Source: Crocodylus rhombifer (lineage: Eukaryota > Chordata > Crocodylia > Crocodylidae). Taken from it: a stretch of DNA of 64,000 bases. Position numbers and translations under genes: made by a program. The notes under the pieces are model-generated. The model was given only the letters and a program-made list of their open reading frames with translations, did no database searches and had not been told where the DNA came from. Positions 23,548 to 36,898 of this stretch are shown here, piece by piece. How positions within the stretch are numbered: position 1 is the stretch's first letter; every line of letters starts with the position of its first letter. Where the stretch lies: positions 565,372 through 629,371 of the forward strand of contig JAVSML010000985.1 in the NCBI GenBank assembly GCA_038503035.1, given 5' to 3'.

Positions 23548-25336
23548 CTCTAATGCATCGATCCTTAACTTGTATGCTGGCTACAATTTCGACCAATGCT
23601 TGGGACTGAAATGGGGACCCCTCCTGAGCTGAAGTATAAATTATCACTGAGCCAATGAGCCAGTCTCTTGAATGAACAGGTATAATATCCATGTCCTCTG
23701 GATGAAGCTCAGAAGAGAACGTGACACACGCTATCCAGCGTCATGCTGGGATGGGTAGCTTCTCTTTTTCACTGTCAAGATTCTTTATGATTGTTCCCTA
23801 CCCAGAATCCCCTCTGGAGCTGGCTTTCATGCAGATGTGATCACTTCAAGATGTGTGCCAGTGGAAAAGAGAAAACATGAAATAATGACATGAGATTAGA
23901 TCTTTCACAACACAAAGCTCTCTGCTATTATAGCAATAATAAATTGGAGTGTTTCTTTTAAAAGATGCTTATAGCTTTTATTATATCACCTTAACTTCTT
24001 TCTTCTGATTCATAATTTCTAAGAAACTTTGCATTAAAAATGGGACCCTTGAATTAATTTGCTCCTGTTTCCACCACCCCCTTCTGAAATTAAAATCGTC
24101 TGTGGCTACAATTGCTGGCTGTGACAATAATTGATGTAAGAGAGAGAAGGTGTTCTGAGCTAGGGAAATAAGCACCGAGTGAAGGAGAAATTTTCATGCA
24201 AATAACCTTAGTAATGAACAGAGAAGAGATTGCAGGAAAATCTTCCACTGAAGAACTGTCTCGGGGTTTGGTTAATTGATTTTTAGTTTTCTTTCAGGAT
24301 TCATGTGTTCCTAAAATGTGAATATTTTCCAAGCTGTGTTTTCCTCACTAATGTGTTCATGCTCCGCCATCTCTAATACATCTGGGACCCAATTAGCACC
24401 TCACAGTCTTTAAAGTTTTTTATCCGCATAACACCGCTGCAAGTTTAAGGGAACACCGGTTTCCCTTATCTGTAGATGGGCAGCTGAGGTACATAAGTTA
24501 AGCATCTTACCTATGGTCACTTAAGAACTTCGGCAGAGCAAGGAATTGACCTGTGGTTTGCCAGTGTCACAGGCTAATTCTCTTAACCATGAGGCTTTCC
24601 TTTCTCCCTTGATTTAGCTTCCTTTCTTCATCCTCCATGTCTTGGCTTTCCTGCTCTTTCCATTTACTCTGAATTCTGTGTCTGTCTCCCATTTCTGCTT
24701 TCTGCTCTTTTCTGTGCTTCTCAATCAAAACACCCTGGCACATGCGTAATAGCACTCCATATTTTAGGATAGCACAAGCACTGCTGAATGAGGTCTGCTT
24801 GGCAACCCTGATGCATCCCAGCTTCTGGGTGCCAAAGTCTTTGCAGGAATGTAGCATCTAGGAGGAATCTAGTCAGTGTGTCCAGCATAAATACCACCAT
24901 ATGGGTCAGTCTGGAAATGGGTAGAGCGGTACTTATTCTGCGTTCTATTTTCCATAACCGGGCACCATGTAATTCCAGTTAAATCGGAGACTTGCCAAGT
25001 TACTGCAGAGCAGTTTCCCAAAGTGTGCCATGAGCTCCTTCAATAAGTGCGCATGAGCATTTTCAGGTCTGTCTTTTCAAACTGGATGATCCAAAGGACA
25101 CTACGTGGCTGGAAGTGGCATTCATATTCCCCATTTTGATTCTGTGAAAATGTTACTGACCTCCAGGCAGAACATTTCAGTGTTCCAAGTGCCACCTATT
25201 TGAGTAAGCTTGAAATGTTGACCTTGTTGCTTAGTTAAAGGAGAGGCCAGGAGTGTGAATGCAACATTCCCCTGAAGTGGTGGAAACAGATTGCGCATGG
25301 GTTTCTGTCTGCCCCTGAGGTTCATACATATTGTCT
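23548..25336. other. Intergenic sequence
   Basis: It contains a MIR SINE (24396-24600). Otherwise nothing recognisable; a 96-codon minus-strand frame at 24567-24857 overlaps the MIR and is not supported as a gene. Confidence 0.5.
24396..24600 (-). repeat. MIR SINE
   Basis: In reverse-complement order it has CTGTAGATGGGCAGCTGAGG, a 'CTTACCTATGGTCAC' box, 'CGGCAGAGCAAGGAATTGACC' and 'CTCTTAACCATGAGG', the tRNA-derived head. This is the order of a minus-strand MIR. Confidence 0.65.
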
Positions 25337-28172
25337 AAAGAGGAGGAGGAGTTGCACTTTATGCTCAGGGCTCCACTATGAAACTGGAGATATGCCTGTT
25401 GAAAGTCTTTGGCTTGGATAAGAGGTGAGAGCAACCAGGATGATGTAGTGGGTACCTGCTATAGACCACCAAACCAGGAGGAAGAGGTGGAGGAGGCTTT
25501 CTTCCAACAGCTACCAGAAGTTTCCCAGTCACAAGCCCTGGTTCTCATGGGGGACTTCAATCACCTTGACATCTGCTGGGAGGGCAATACGGCAGTGCAC
25601 AGGCGATCCAGGAAGCTTTTAGAGAGTATTGAGGACAACTTCCTGGTGCAGGTGCTGGAGCAGGCAACTAGGGGCCATGCTCTTCTTGACCTGCTGCTCA
25701 AGCAGGGGAAAATTGGTGGGGAAGGTAGTAGTGGATGGCAACTTGGGTAGCAGTGACCACAAGATCATTGAGTCCAGGATCCCGAGGGAAGGAAGGATGG
25801 AGAGCAGCAGAGTAAAGACTCTGGACTTCAAAAAAGCAGACTTCAACTCACCTCAGAAAACTCATGGGCAGGATCCCCTGGTAAGCCAGTATGAAGGAAA
25901 AAGGAGTCCAGGAGAGCTGGCTGTACTTCAAAGAAGTCTTACTGAGAGTGCAGGAACAAACCTTCCCAATGTGCAAGTATGGAAGAAGACCAGCTTGGCT
26001 TAGCAGGGAACTCTTCAGTAAACTACATCAGAAAAAGGAAGCTTATAAGGAGTGGAAATTTGGACAAATAACTAGGGAAGAGTATAAGTGCATTGCTCAG
26101 CAGGCATGCAGGGATGAAGGCCAAAGCGCAATTGGAGTTGCTGCTAGCAAGGGATGTCAAGGGTAACAAGAAGGGTTTCTACAAATATGTTGGTAGGAAA
26201 AGGAGAATCAGGGAAAGTGTGAGACCCTTACTGAATGGGGGAGGCAATTTCATGGCAATGAATGCAGAAAAGGCTGAAGTGCTCAATGCCTTCTTCACCT
26301 CAGTTTTCACAGGCAAAGACAGCTCTCAGACTACTGTATCTGGCAGCACAGTTTGGGGAGGAGGTGAGCAGCCAACAATGGTGAAAGAAAAGTTTAGGGA
26401 CTATTTAGAAAAGCTGGATATATACAAGTCCATGGGGCCAGATGGGTGCTGAGGGAGCTGGTGGATGAAATTGCAGAGCCACTGGCCATCATCTGTGAAA
26501 ACTCATGATGATCAGGAGAGGTCCTGGGTGACTGGAAAAGGGCAAATATAGTGCCCATATTTAAGAAAGAGAAAGAGGAGGATCCAGGGAACTACAGATC
26601 AGTCAGCCTCACCTCAGTCCCTGGAAAAATCACGGAGCAGATCCTCAAGGAATCCATTTCAAAGCACTTGGAGAAGAAGGTGATTAGGAACAGTCAGCAA
26701 GGATTCACCAGGGGCAAGTCATGCCTGACCAACCTGATTGGCTTCTATGATGAGGTGACTGGCTCTGTGGATGTGGAGAGACCAGTGGATGTGGTATTAC
26801 CTTGATTTTAGCAAGGCTTTTGATACCATCTTCCACAACATTCTCACAGGCAAGCTAAGGAAATACAGGCAGGATGAGTGGACTGTAAGGTGGAGAGAAC
26901 TGGCTGGAGCACTGGGCTCAGGGAGTAGTGATCAATGGCTTGATGCTTAGTTGGCAGCCAGTATCATGTGGAGTGCCCCAGGGGAAATTTCTGTGGCTGG
27001 TTTTGTTCAACATTTTCATCAGCAACCTGGAAGTTGGCACAGAGTGCACCCTCAGCAAGTTTGCAGATGACACCAAGCTGGGGGCAGTAGTAGATACCTT
27101 GGAGGGTAGGGCTAGGATTCAGAGGGACCTAGATACATTGGAGGATTGGGACAAAAGGAATCTCATGTGGTCCAGCAAGGGCAAGTGCAAAGTCCTGCAC
27201 TTAGGATGGAACAATCCCATGCACTGGTACAGGCTGGGGGCTGACTGGCTGAACAGCAGCCCTGCAGAAAAGGACCTGGTGGTTACAGTGGACAGTAAGT
27301 TGAATGTGAGCCAGCAGTGTGCCTTTGTTACAATGAAGGCTAACAGCATACTGGGCTGCATTGGTAGGAGTTTTGGCAGCAGGCTAAGGGAAGTGTTTCT
27401 TCCCCTCTGTTCAGCACTGGTGAGGCCACATGTGGAGAACTGTTCAGTTTTGAGCCCCCCCAGTACAGAAAGGATGTGGAAAAATTGGAGAGCCCAGCAG
27501 AGGGCAAAATGGTGAGGGGGCTGGAGCACATGACTTAGGAGGAAAGACTGAAGGAACTGGGCTTATTTAATTTAGAAAAGAGGAGACTGAGAGAGGATTT
27601 AATAGCAACATTCAACTACCTGAAGGGAGGTTAGAAAGAGGATGGAGCTAGACCCAGTAGTGACAGACATGAACAACATGTGCCCCCAGTGGCTGGGGGG
27701 GCACAGCCATGGTGGGAGTAAGTGGGAGCTCCTGCAGTTGCCGCCAGCACTGTCAGGAGGGACAGCAAGTGCTGACCAGGGGTTGGCAACCACCTGCAGA
27801 TGCTGCCAGCAGCATCGGCAGCAGCCAGCAGGTACCTTTTTGTAGGGGGTTCACCACCACACTCAGGGGGTGCATAAGCAGCCATGTGCACCCCTTACAC
27901 ATCACCCCGGTGACAGATGACAGAGCAAGGAGCAGCAGTCTCAAGTTGCAGCAAGGGAAGTTTAGGTTGGATATTAGGAACAATTTTCTCACTAGGAGGG
28001 TAGTAAAACCCTGGAACAGAGGCGGTGGACTCTCCATCCTTGGAGGTTTTTAAGACCCGGCTAGACAAAACCTTGGCTGCGATGATCTAGTTGGGGATGG
28101 TCTTGCTTTGAGCAGGAGGTTGGACTAGATGACTTCCTGAGGTCCCTTCCAACCCTGATTTTCTATGATCCT
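25337..28172 (+). mobile_element. Decayed CR1 LINE, 5'-truncated, with nested insertion
   Basis: ORF2 begins within the endonuclease domain (KRGGGVALYA, then [19 protein letters not shown] and [14 protein letters not shown]). It runs through the linker ([13 protein letters not shown]), RT (KKEKEEDPGNYRSVSLTSVP at ~26560; KFADDTKLG at ~27057) and the tail. The 3' end GGTCCCTTCCAACCC … TTCTATGATCCTAATT lies near 28172. The frame is broken at least six times by shifts and stops (for example between 25750 and 25891, after 26450, and near 26805). It is clearly inactive. It lacks the 5' UTR, ORF1 and the N-terminal half of the endonuclease. A 242-bp insert sits at 27668-27909. Confidence 0.9.
27668..27909. 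mobile_element. 242-bp insertion in CR1 with 8-bp target duplication
   Basis: GTGACAGA occurs at 27660-27667 and again at 27910-27917. Removing one copy plus the 242 bp between restores the usual CR1 order (…CAGTAGTGACAGATGACAGAG…). The insert is GC-rich and ends …CACATCACCCCG, close to an inverted hAT end (CAGGGGTGATGTG). The left end CATGAACAACATGTGCC matches this poorly. An 8-bp perfect duplication suggests a hAT-type non-autonomous element that landed after the CR1. Confidence 0.65.
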
Positions 28173-30421
28173 AATTAGGTACCTTTCATCACTTGAGGCA
28201 TTTAGCAACTAACCCAACAACTAGCTTGGATGAAGAAAGAGAAATGCTAACAGCATTACCTGTAGAGAGTAGTAAAAGGGAAATGTTATAGAGTCAAGGA
28301 GCTACAAGGGCAATTTGAGTGGGAATTGTGTACGTGTGTGCATAGTTCTGTGTGCATATGTAATCATGTATTGGGAGGCAGCTACACAAAGGAGACTGAG
28401 TTTATTGAAGAGTAACAATGTATAATAGACATATCCCCCTTTTCTTAAGGGGATCATCTCAGTCAGTGGGTGACCAGCTGTGCCATTAGAAAAGCCTGTA
28501 GTGGTTCAAATAGAAAAGCAAAAGCAAGTGCATGGGGAACACAGGACTGAAGATGGGCACCTGTCTCTGTGACAGAAAGACTCAGGGAACTCTGTGTGTG
28601 TATGTACAAGCACATGCACGCTGGATAGGTATGTAAAGGTGAGAGGAGTTCTTTAAAAACACCTTTTTAATGTGGCCGTTGATGGAAACCCATTTGAGCT
28701 GGTCTTCCTGAAAAACATGATTTTGCCAAATCACCTGTCCTGATGCAGGAATTGCTGGGTACAATTCTCTGAGCTGTGATGCACAGGAGACCAGACAAGA
28801 TAATTGCAAGGCTTCTTTGCAGTCTTATAATCCATGAATAAACAAGCAGCTAAGAAAAGCAAGGCAGTTTTACTTTCTAGGATGCTGAAAACACTATTCC
28901 AACGCCTCTTCTCCTGGGCTGACCACTTGGCATGTGGGTATTCAATCAGGTGGGAGTTTTCCTATGGCATAGGGGAGCCTCTCCCCTGGTGTGAGAGGCT
29001 GATTGGTCTGTGCTGGTGTCTCCTGCATTAACTGCTCTTCCCCATTACGGCATACAGGAGTGTTGGTTTGAGGCCAAGCCTGTACCAAACTCATTTACAG
29101 CTTGTCCAGGAGTTGAAACTGGCACCAACGCATCATGGGAATCGGAGGTGATCCTTGTCTCCGATGGCCGCGTCCTTTATAAGCTGAATACATTATAACA
29201 GGGGAGCATTGTAATATGGTCCATTCAGAAGCAGGTCTCACAGTTGACCCAAAACTAGTGGGGAGAAGAGTGTTAATTCCTCCTGGTTTTGGTGCATTTT
29301 CTTTGGTTCTGTTACTGGCTGCAACTGATCTTCAAGCTAACATCTTAACTTCAAAGGAATTATGTGGTTCTGTTTTTTTCTTTCTCTAGACCAGTCCGAG
29401 GAATGAAATGCTACGGTTAAGGTCACCTTGGAAATGCATTCTCACAATTCTACCCTGTACTTAAACTATCAAAAATCAAATGATCTTCTCACATCGTTAT
29501 AGCTCTCTGCCAAATGACAGTAGAAATATACATCAGGGAGAAAAAATGGTCCCTATTAGGTTATCAGGATATGCTCAGAACAGCCTCGCTGTTTGAAAAC
29601 CTTGATTTGCTCTGCCCTGCCCTCTAAATGTCTAGATTCCCATTACAATTTTAAATGAAGCTCTGAAATAACGGGCAAAAAAAAATCACGGGAGTCCATC
29701 CTTGGGTGTGTGTTTCCAACTCTGCAGTTACTGCTGTTTGTTATAACTTGCAGATCAATCGTGTTTTCTCTCCTTACCCCTTGTACCATTTGATTCAGCT
29801 GGCCCTTGCTGTGACTGTACTTTGTCCAGCATTGAATATCCAGTCTTGCTTTCCTTGTTTTGCTGAGCAGTCTATGCTTTATTTGTTGATTGATTGATTT
29901 ATTAATTCAAGCACTTACACAAGTGAAAAGCTTGCATTGTGAACAAGGCACGGTGTTTTAAATACAACACCTTTTTCCTCTCAGCTGCTTTGTGTTCATT
30001 TTCTTGTGACCTCATCCTTCTACTGTTTCTACCTTTCATTCACCAGACCCTCCAGCAGACAAGACTGAGATCACAAACTTCTTTATAGCTCCAATGTTAG
30101 GTAAAAGCCAGAGGGGAGGAGGAGATGAAACATCACACAGAAGCAGAAAAAGGATTGAAGTATATTTTTTCTCTTGCAGGTCACTTCAAAACACAGCATC
30201 TGTTATTCCTCCCAGCCCAACCAGCTGACTTGGACTTTATGTGAGTTTGGTTTGTCATTCCTGTATCAATGAACTGAGGGACTTGGTTTCAAGGTTGTCC
30301 CCAACCTCGTCAGAGCATGATTCCCTTGGGGACTGTAAATTGAAACATAATCCTATTTTGTAAGTGACTGAGCAAAAGACTTTAGATAAATAAATGTGAA
30401 TTGGCCCTTACACATCTGTCC
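28173..30421. other. Intergenic sequence, nothing recognised
   Basis: Apart from short TTGATTGATTGAT-like simple sequence near 29885, I see no gene, known repeat or regulatory element here. Confidence 0.5.
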
Positions 30422-30815
30422 ATAGGATCACAGGGAAGTAGAGCTAGAAGGGACCTTGTGGGGTCATCTATTCCAACCCCCTGCTCAAGATTAAACCACC
30501 CCAACCAAATGCCTGTCTAACCTGCTCTTCATAATGTCCAGGGATGAAGATTCAATGATTTTTCTAGGTAACCCATTACAGTGCTTGACCACCCACATGG
30601 TCAGCAAGTTCCTCCTAACCTCCAACCTAAATTTTCTCTGCTGCAGTTTGAGGCCATTGCTCCTAGTCCTGTCCTCTCCTATAGCCACAGAGATTAGTCT
30701 ATCTCTATCCACTTCACCTTTCAGGTATTTGAAGACTGTTATCAAATCCCCTCCTCAGTCTTCTCTTCTCTAGACTAAATAACCCTCGTTCTTTCAGCCT
30801 TTCCTCACAAGTCAC
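30422..30815 (-). mobile_element. CR1 LINE 3' end fragment
   Basis: Reading the minus strand gives the end of ORF2 (GEDRTRSNGLKLQQRKFRLE, then VRRNLLTMWVVKHCNGLPRK) and the CR1 3' UTR; on the plus strand it starts at TAGAGCTAGAAGGGACC with CAACCCCCTGCTCAAG. It is 5'-truncated to ~400 bp. One open frame of 84 codons survives (30491-30745), which is unexpectedly clean but is only the ORF2 tail. Confidence 0.9.
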
Positions 30816-33800
30816 CTGCTTGACAAGGTTTGCTCAGTCAGACCTAAAGGACCAGGTTTCAGAACCCTGGCTGAGATAAATAATAACCCCATGGTGTTTT
30901 GCACCAGTTGATAATCTATCCCATTAGCTCCTCTGATGCTGAACTGGTGTCATCATCTGGAAGTGGGGCCAAACATATAAAAGTTGTGTTTTCTGAGGCA
31001 GCACAAGAAAGCTGGATGCTGCGCTTACCTTGAAAGGACTTGGTTCTCACCCTTAATATTCCAGCATGGGGAGAAAGGATAGAACACCAACAAATGAGAA
31101 GGCAGCACAGGTTGCTTGTATAGTTTTGTATTAAGCCAAGCTCCTGTTGGTTCCCTGCGGGTTATCTAAGTGATGTCCAAGAGCTCTCAGAGAGAGAGCG
31201 TTTTTGGCTGCTATTCATGGAAGTGCTTCTGACAGACGGTTCATGCTGTGGCATATTATCACCAACTTTGGAGGAAACTGGTTTTGCCCTTCATTCACAT
31301 TGCTCTTGGTGTGTGGGTGGGGTGGCAGAGCTACAAAAGGCCGGAAAAATTGATTTTCTGTAACCAAAGGGATGGAATTTACAAGGTCCTGATTGGAGAG
31401 GTCTTAGCCGAACTAAATTTGCACCTGTGTGATTTAATAAAGGTCAGAGATGGGCTACTGATCTGGGTGATTTTTAGCTTAATATAAGTAAGTGGGATAC
31501 TGCAAGGGGTCTAAACAGCATACTGGAACCAGCACAGACCAATCAGCCTTTCATCTGTCCAGCTGTGGTGGGATATGGTAACGTATTGTAAAATCTTTAT
31601 GGCTCACCCCATAGGAGCCTATGCCTGGCACTGTCTTCAAAGTGTACTTGGAGACCATGGGAAGACTGGTGGGTCCCAAACGAGAACCCTTTCATAAGGT
31701 ACTCTGAAGCTGAGCATGTGTGGAGGAGTGGGTGATGTACCAAATCCCATTCCCATCTGTTCTTGGTAGACATGGTAGCTTTTTCTGGAGCTCTTTGGGC
31801 CTTTGGCTGCTTAGTGAAGGAACAGGAATTTTAACTTTGTACTATAGTTCTGTCTGTATTTAATTGTGCTTCATGAAAAGCACTTTAGTATCCCTCTGGA
31901 TGAAAAGCAATTCATGATATAAGACACTGCACTATTGCTGCCACCACATTGCTCTGTTCTGAAGTGTGTGAGCAGCAGCATCCACAGAAATATGAGCAGG
32001 GGTAGATCTACCCAATTTTTCCAGCTACAGGAGAGACGTAGTTAAGCAAGAAACAGAGTGCTGTGTATGTTTATGGCACTAAAACCCAGGTCTATAAACA
32101 TATCTAGCTATCTGTCTCTCCGTTAATTTCTATAGGAAGTTAGATACCTAAATAGGAGTTAGATGCATATATACCTTCACAGATCTAAGTGACTTAGAAG
32201 CATGAGACCACTCACTTGGATTGTTACACCAAAGTAACACAGGTGCTTAAAACCCCCACACGCTATGAATGCTGCAGCCAGTGCTCACATAACTGAAGTG
32301 ATTGCACAGAATATCTCCAGCTATCTAATTGTTTTTCATTCCTGACTGCAGCATGGCACAGATGGCAGGTAATTAATGGACCATCCAGCCCCCTACTTCT
32401 CAAGCAGTCCTGTCATCTCTGGTTCAGGGAATCCCATTTTTTTTTCTAGCTCCTTGTGACCTAAATCAACATAATCAGTCCTCATCCTTTATAAAATACG
32501 GTCCCTGGTGACTATAAATTAACAGACAGTCACCTTCTTTTGAAGTACAAACCACACAGCATAAAAATGGCTACCTTCCATTTTATATTTTGAGTCATCA
32601 AAGAATCTTCTTTGATAACAGGTTTTATATGAAGGTTTCTGATGTCCGGCATCTTTGCAGTGCCTGATTTAATCTGCCTGTGCAGTTCAGTGAGAGAATC
32701 AGGGAGTTATAAACTGTAAATGGGGGAGAACATAATTATATATGCTCTTTGAGGCACAGAAAAGCAGGAAGCCCTTAAAGTTGCACCACTATAAGGAAGA
32801 ATTAGCTACGAGTGGTTAATGATACAATAATTATAAGTAAATTATAATATGTAATGGTAATAAATAGGTCTTACAGTTTTAATGTTACCCAGAAAGGCAA
32901 TGGAGAAAAAGACAAAGAAAGGAATAAATTGGCTGATTGTATTTTAGACTCAGCATGTTGAAGGAAAAGAAGCCAAAGAGCAAACTGTAGGAAAACATTT
33001 TTCAGTGTTTCATATGAATAAGATTTTCCATAAAGCCATTTACACTTTGCCAGAATTGGAACTAGTTTGAAGCAACAAGCCACTGGTCTGTCTCCTTTTC
33101 AGTCTGTCTCCCATTCTTAAATTGCTCTTGTTCTGTGTGAGTCTAAAACATGGGGAAATAAGATTGCCTTGAACTGACCCATCCAAATAGCAATGACTGA
33201 TCATTTATGGCAAGAACCTGCTACACTGAAAGAGCATCTCCATCTTCTTTTCTGCAGCATCTAAAGTATAATTAACCTTGGGTTTCTGCCCCATTTGGAT
33301 TACTCCCTGCTGAACATTAATTAAAGCTTCCCGCAACTGCTTTGTGAAGTAGTGTCTGGTACAAACTAAGTCACCGGGACACATTCTGGCCCCTTGCTGG
33401 GTAAAATAAATGAACCATAGACGGTTGCTTAGCAATAGATGCTGCTTTCTTTAACCTGTGCATGCCACTGGGCTTTCCTTAGTGCACGGTGCATCAGCTC
33501 AGTAGCTGCCTCTGATAACTAATGTTAATGCAATGGGTTTATAAATTGACTTTGAAGGACTGTTTGCAATCTTCATTCCTGTGCTAAAAATATAAAGTAA
33601 AATATTCATTGGTTGCACTGGTCAGTAGTTATTTATTTTCTCTGAGCTTGTCCTGCAGAGGTAAGCATGTTCTCAGCAGGCCCCCAGTTTCTTACCCATT
33701 TCCACTCCTTAACCTATACAGGGAAATGTGGGAGTCGAGTCTGGACCAGGCTGGCCATGGGAGAGTTTTGCATTCAGCTCTGTAGGTTTGCTGATGCTCT

Positions 33801-34881
33801 TCAGCCCTGACCAGTTTCAAGCCTCATGTAGTTTATGCACACACAGCCAGTCTTGCCATCTAGATCAAGTGTTGGGCTTGCAACAGGAGAAAACATGCTA
33901 AACTCATTTTCCCTTGATGGTGAAGGCAGTGTTTATATCCAAGGTTTGGCTGGGGCCATCTAAGGCAGCCAATCATAGTCTGATGGGTCAGTGAACTCTC
34001 ATGGGCCTTTGACCTACTAGACCTGAAAGGCTATTGCCCTGCTCCATTCTTTCCCCCAGCCTCTGCATGCCCCTTATGGCTTTTACCTAGCCACTGCAAA
34101 GCAGTCAAGAAATGATGTTGCTGAGTCCAGCTAGATGCAATGCAAAGGGTATGGCCTTAGGGTTATTGGGGCTCTGGACAAGAGAGGCATCTGGGGCCCC
34201 GAAGAAGCTTAGTTTTGATGACCTTATAAGCAAGTCGGACATTTTCAATTTTAATTTCACTGCGCTCTATCCGTGAAACTGCAATGAAAGTATCTTAATA
34301 TAGTCAATAATACAAAGAAAGAGGGTTTTTTTAACATTGAGCTATATTCTAGGGTCATTGTGGTTCAAAATATTGGGCCCCCCTAAAGTGTGGGGCCCCA
34401 GGCGGCCCACCCTGTTTGCCCCCCGCCCCAAGGCTGCTACTGCTTAGAGGTCGTTCTCTGCAAGGCTCCTGCCCCTGCACTTATGGATTTCTCAGATGTA
34501 TTTCAGTGTCCAGTGAATACCTGTTACCATCTAACACTAATACAAGAACATGACGTCAGGCTGGACATTCTGGTCAGCATCCAGCCTCCCTGAATTAGGC
34601 CTGTGCTCACACCACCATGTACCTCCCCCACCTCCTTGCCTGGCAGCAGGATTTGTGTCTGCTAGGAGAATCTGTGTGAGACGTTCTTTATTTTTTCTAC
34701 TGCCCCACCCCTTCACCCTGGAAACACCAGGTAGTTTCTTTCTTGAAGATCTACATTAGAGTGCTGTGCAAAACATCCCAGGCTTGACCACGCTGTGTAA
34801 AATACCATATAAAATACTCCAAACAAGGTTTAAAAAAAAGAAAGAAATGAAACCCATAGATTTTATTTCCCATACAGCTCA
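30816..34881. other. Intergenic sequence
   Basis: No gene recognised. A GC-rich patch at about 34370-34700 with repeated GGGGCCCC blocks (GGGCCCCCCTAAAGTGTGGGGCCCC) may be the edge of an unclassified repeat. The rest is AT-rich without recognisable elements. Confidence 0.45.
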
Positions 34882-34883
34882 TA

Positions 34884-35220
34884 GGGCATTTTTACATGCG
34901 CTCCTCGAGTGAGGGGGTGCACCTTAATTAGAGCAGCTCCAAGAGCCGCTCTAATTAAAGTGCCCAGAGAGTCACATGTATCAGCATCCCTGCACTTCAA
35001 AATGGCAGTGGGGTGATTTATCTGAAGTGTGTCAAACAATCTTCAGATAAAGCGCCCCTGCCGCCTTTTTGAAGTGTGGGGACACTGATACATGAGACAG
35101 AGGAGGCTGCTGGCGCGCGGTAATTACCAGGCTCCAGTCAACTCGATTAATTGAGTCCACTCAGACATGCTGCAATTGCAGCTTATTGGAGCAGCCTTGC
35201 TGCTTGTGTATAGGCACCCA
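34884..35220. mobile_element. Palindromic TA-flanked MITE, copy 2 (337 bp)
   Basis: Flanked by TA at 34882-34883 and 35221-35222. The left end GGGCATTTTTACATGCGC and right end (inverted) TGGGTGCCTATACACAAGC correspond to copy 1. The inner hairpins are conserved: TTAATTAGAGCAGCTC…CCGCTCTAATTAAAG, and arms at about 34981-35027 and 35041-35088 around TCTGAAG/CTTCAGA. The order of blocks is the same as in copies 1 and 3. Confidence 0.75.
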
Positions 35221-35340
35221 TAGATTTTTCTTCTTGTAAAATACACCTTTTTTTCATTGTGCAAAACCAGTATTAGAGCTTCTGAATGGCACTAGACTGG
35301 TGAGCATAATGCCTGGGTATTACGTAGCCCTTTCATTGTC

Positions 35341-35465
35341 AGATCTCCAATAATTTTACAAAGAAGGTCACTATCAGTATTCCTGTTTTACAGATGAGGA
35401 AAACAAGGCAGAGCCAGGAGTAGAAGCCAAGTGTCCTGCCTGTCAGTGCTTTATGATCTAGAGGC
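35341..35465 (-). repeat. MIR SINE
   Basis: TTTTACAGATGAGGAAAACAAGGC followed by 'GAGCCAGGAGTAGAAGCC' is the minus-strand MIR core and tRNA-derived part, with the 'cttgcccaaggtcacac' block deleted. Confidence 0.6.
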
Positions 35466-36647
35466 CTGAAGCTTTAGCCGTGTGCCTGATGCAGCACAAA
35501 CCACAGCAGTCTTCACTGTTACTTCACTACTCTGCCAGTATGCCTCAGAGGTGACCTATGGAGATGACCTGCAGAGGTAAGACTTTTCCAAAGGCTTTTG
35601 GTTCTTGTGAGGATGCTGAATGTAATGGCGTGTGCAAGGAAGAGAATTGGAAAACAGCTATGCATGAAAAAGTGATGTGGTGATATGAATTCACAGGGTC
35701 CAAAAATGATACCAAGCACATATATGAACTGGACTCTCAGCCATTTTTGCCACCATATTATAAAAGCTATTCTGGTAATCCCCACACCCAACTCTTGCCT
35801 ATGCTTATTCTTTCAAAGTCAATAGGAGTTGAATTTCTGATTCCCTATGCTATTGCTGGTTTTGATACAGTAGGAAAACAAAGACTTTGATTTCAAGTGC
35901 AGAAAAAGTCTTGTCAGCTAACAATCCTAACTTTGTTCAGTTAATTCTCAAACAGCCCTCTGCTAACTCTGATGTTGCAGCCTAAGTTGCATGCAAACCA
36001 ACATCCTGAAGGTGAGGATGGGTGCGTACAATCTCTGAAACTCCTGAGCCTTTTCTGTGCTCACTACACTTGCATTTTGGTATTACTTTTCCTTGGAAAA
36101 ACAACTTTGTGCATGACTCATTTCAGACCATTGGTTTCTCCAGCTTCCCTCATGCAACCATAAATAACTTTCATGTCTAAAAATGCATCTGCAGGTGATA
36201 ATTAATCTCCTGTTCTAAGTCCTGTAGCAGTAACTCTGGTTAAGAGTATCTCACTCTTACTGTCAGACGCCTTGTCACCCTTCCAGGCAGTGAGTCATAG
36301 CTGTAGTCTCGAAGAGCTATTCTGTGGCATGTCCATTAAAGAGATTTAAAGTCCACTTTCCCAACACCTCTAGCTTTGGTTTTGTACTTGTGATCAAGAG
36401 TTTGATGAGATGGCAGGTGCAGGTTCTGCAGTTGGAAATCACAACACATGAAAAACGCCATGGAAAACTTTAATTGCTATCAGTGGAAGCCTTTGTGGGT
36501 GATTTGCATGACACCAGCTGGGCTTTCTCAATAATGTATTTTAGACTTTGGTGCAAGTTACATAAAGGTTTTATGTTGATGTTGTCCTATCTGATGTGCT
36601 AATGTTGCCCTAAAATTAAACCAGGTACCACTGTGGTTGTGAAAAGT
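35466..36647. other. Intergenic sequence, nothing recognised
   Basis: No gene or classified repeat seen. Small open frames at 35519-35791 and 35972-36163 lack support. Confidence 0.5.
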
Positions 36648-36850
36648 CAGTGTGGTGTGGAGGACTGGATCTGTGATTGGAGTCAGGTGCCACTGAGTCA
36701 CTGTGTGGCCTTAAATAAGTCTTTTATTTCCCTGTTTGTAAAACGGGGATTATGATATTTACCTACCTTTGTTGGAGGCATATTATTTGAAGATTGAGTT
36801 AATGACTGCCCAAGGCTTTGAATGCAATGTGTACAGTGCTACAGAAATTG
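36648..36850 (+). repeat. MIR SINE
   Basis: It reads GATTGGAGTCAGGTGCCAC, GTCACTGTGTGGCCTTAAATAAGTC, CCTGTTTGTAAAACGGGGAT and TGAATGCAATGTGTACAGTGC, which is the full plus-strand order of MIR from the tRNA-related head to the 3' tail. Confidence 0.75.
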
Positions 36851-36851
36851 T

Positions 36852-36869
36852 CAGCAGCAGCAGCAGCAG
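36852..36869. repeat. (CAG)n microsatellite
   Basis: Six CAG units, between the MIR end and the inverted-repeat element. Confidence 0.9.
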
Positions 36870-36898
36870 TCCCTCAATACAAGGATGACAGTTTTCCA

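Noticed and set aside
24567..24857. 96-codon minus-strand open frame with a Glu/Lys-rich segment
   Set aside because: It overlaps a MIR SINE and lacks any supporting exon structure.
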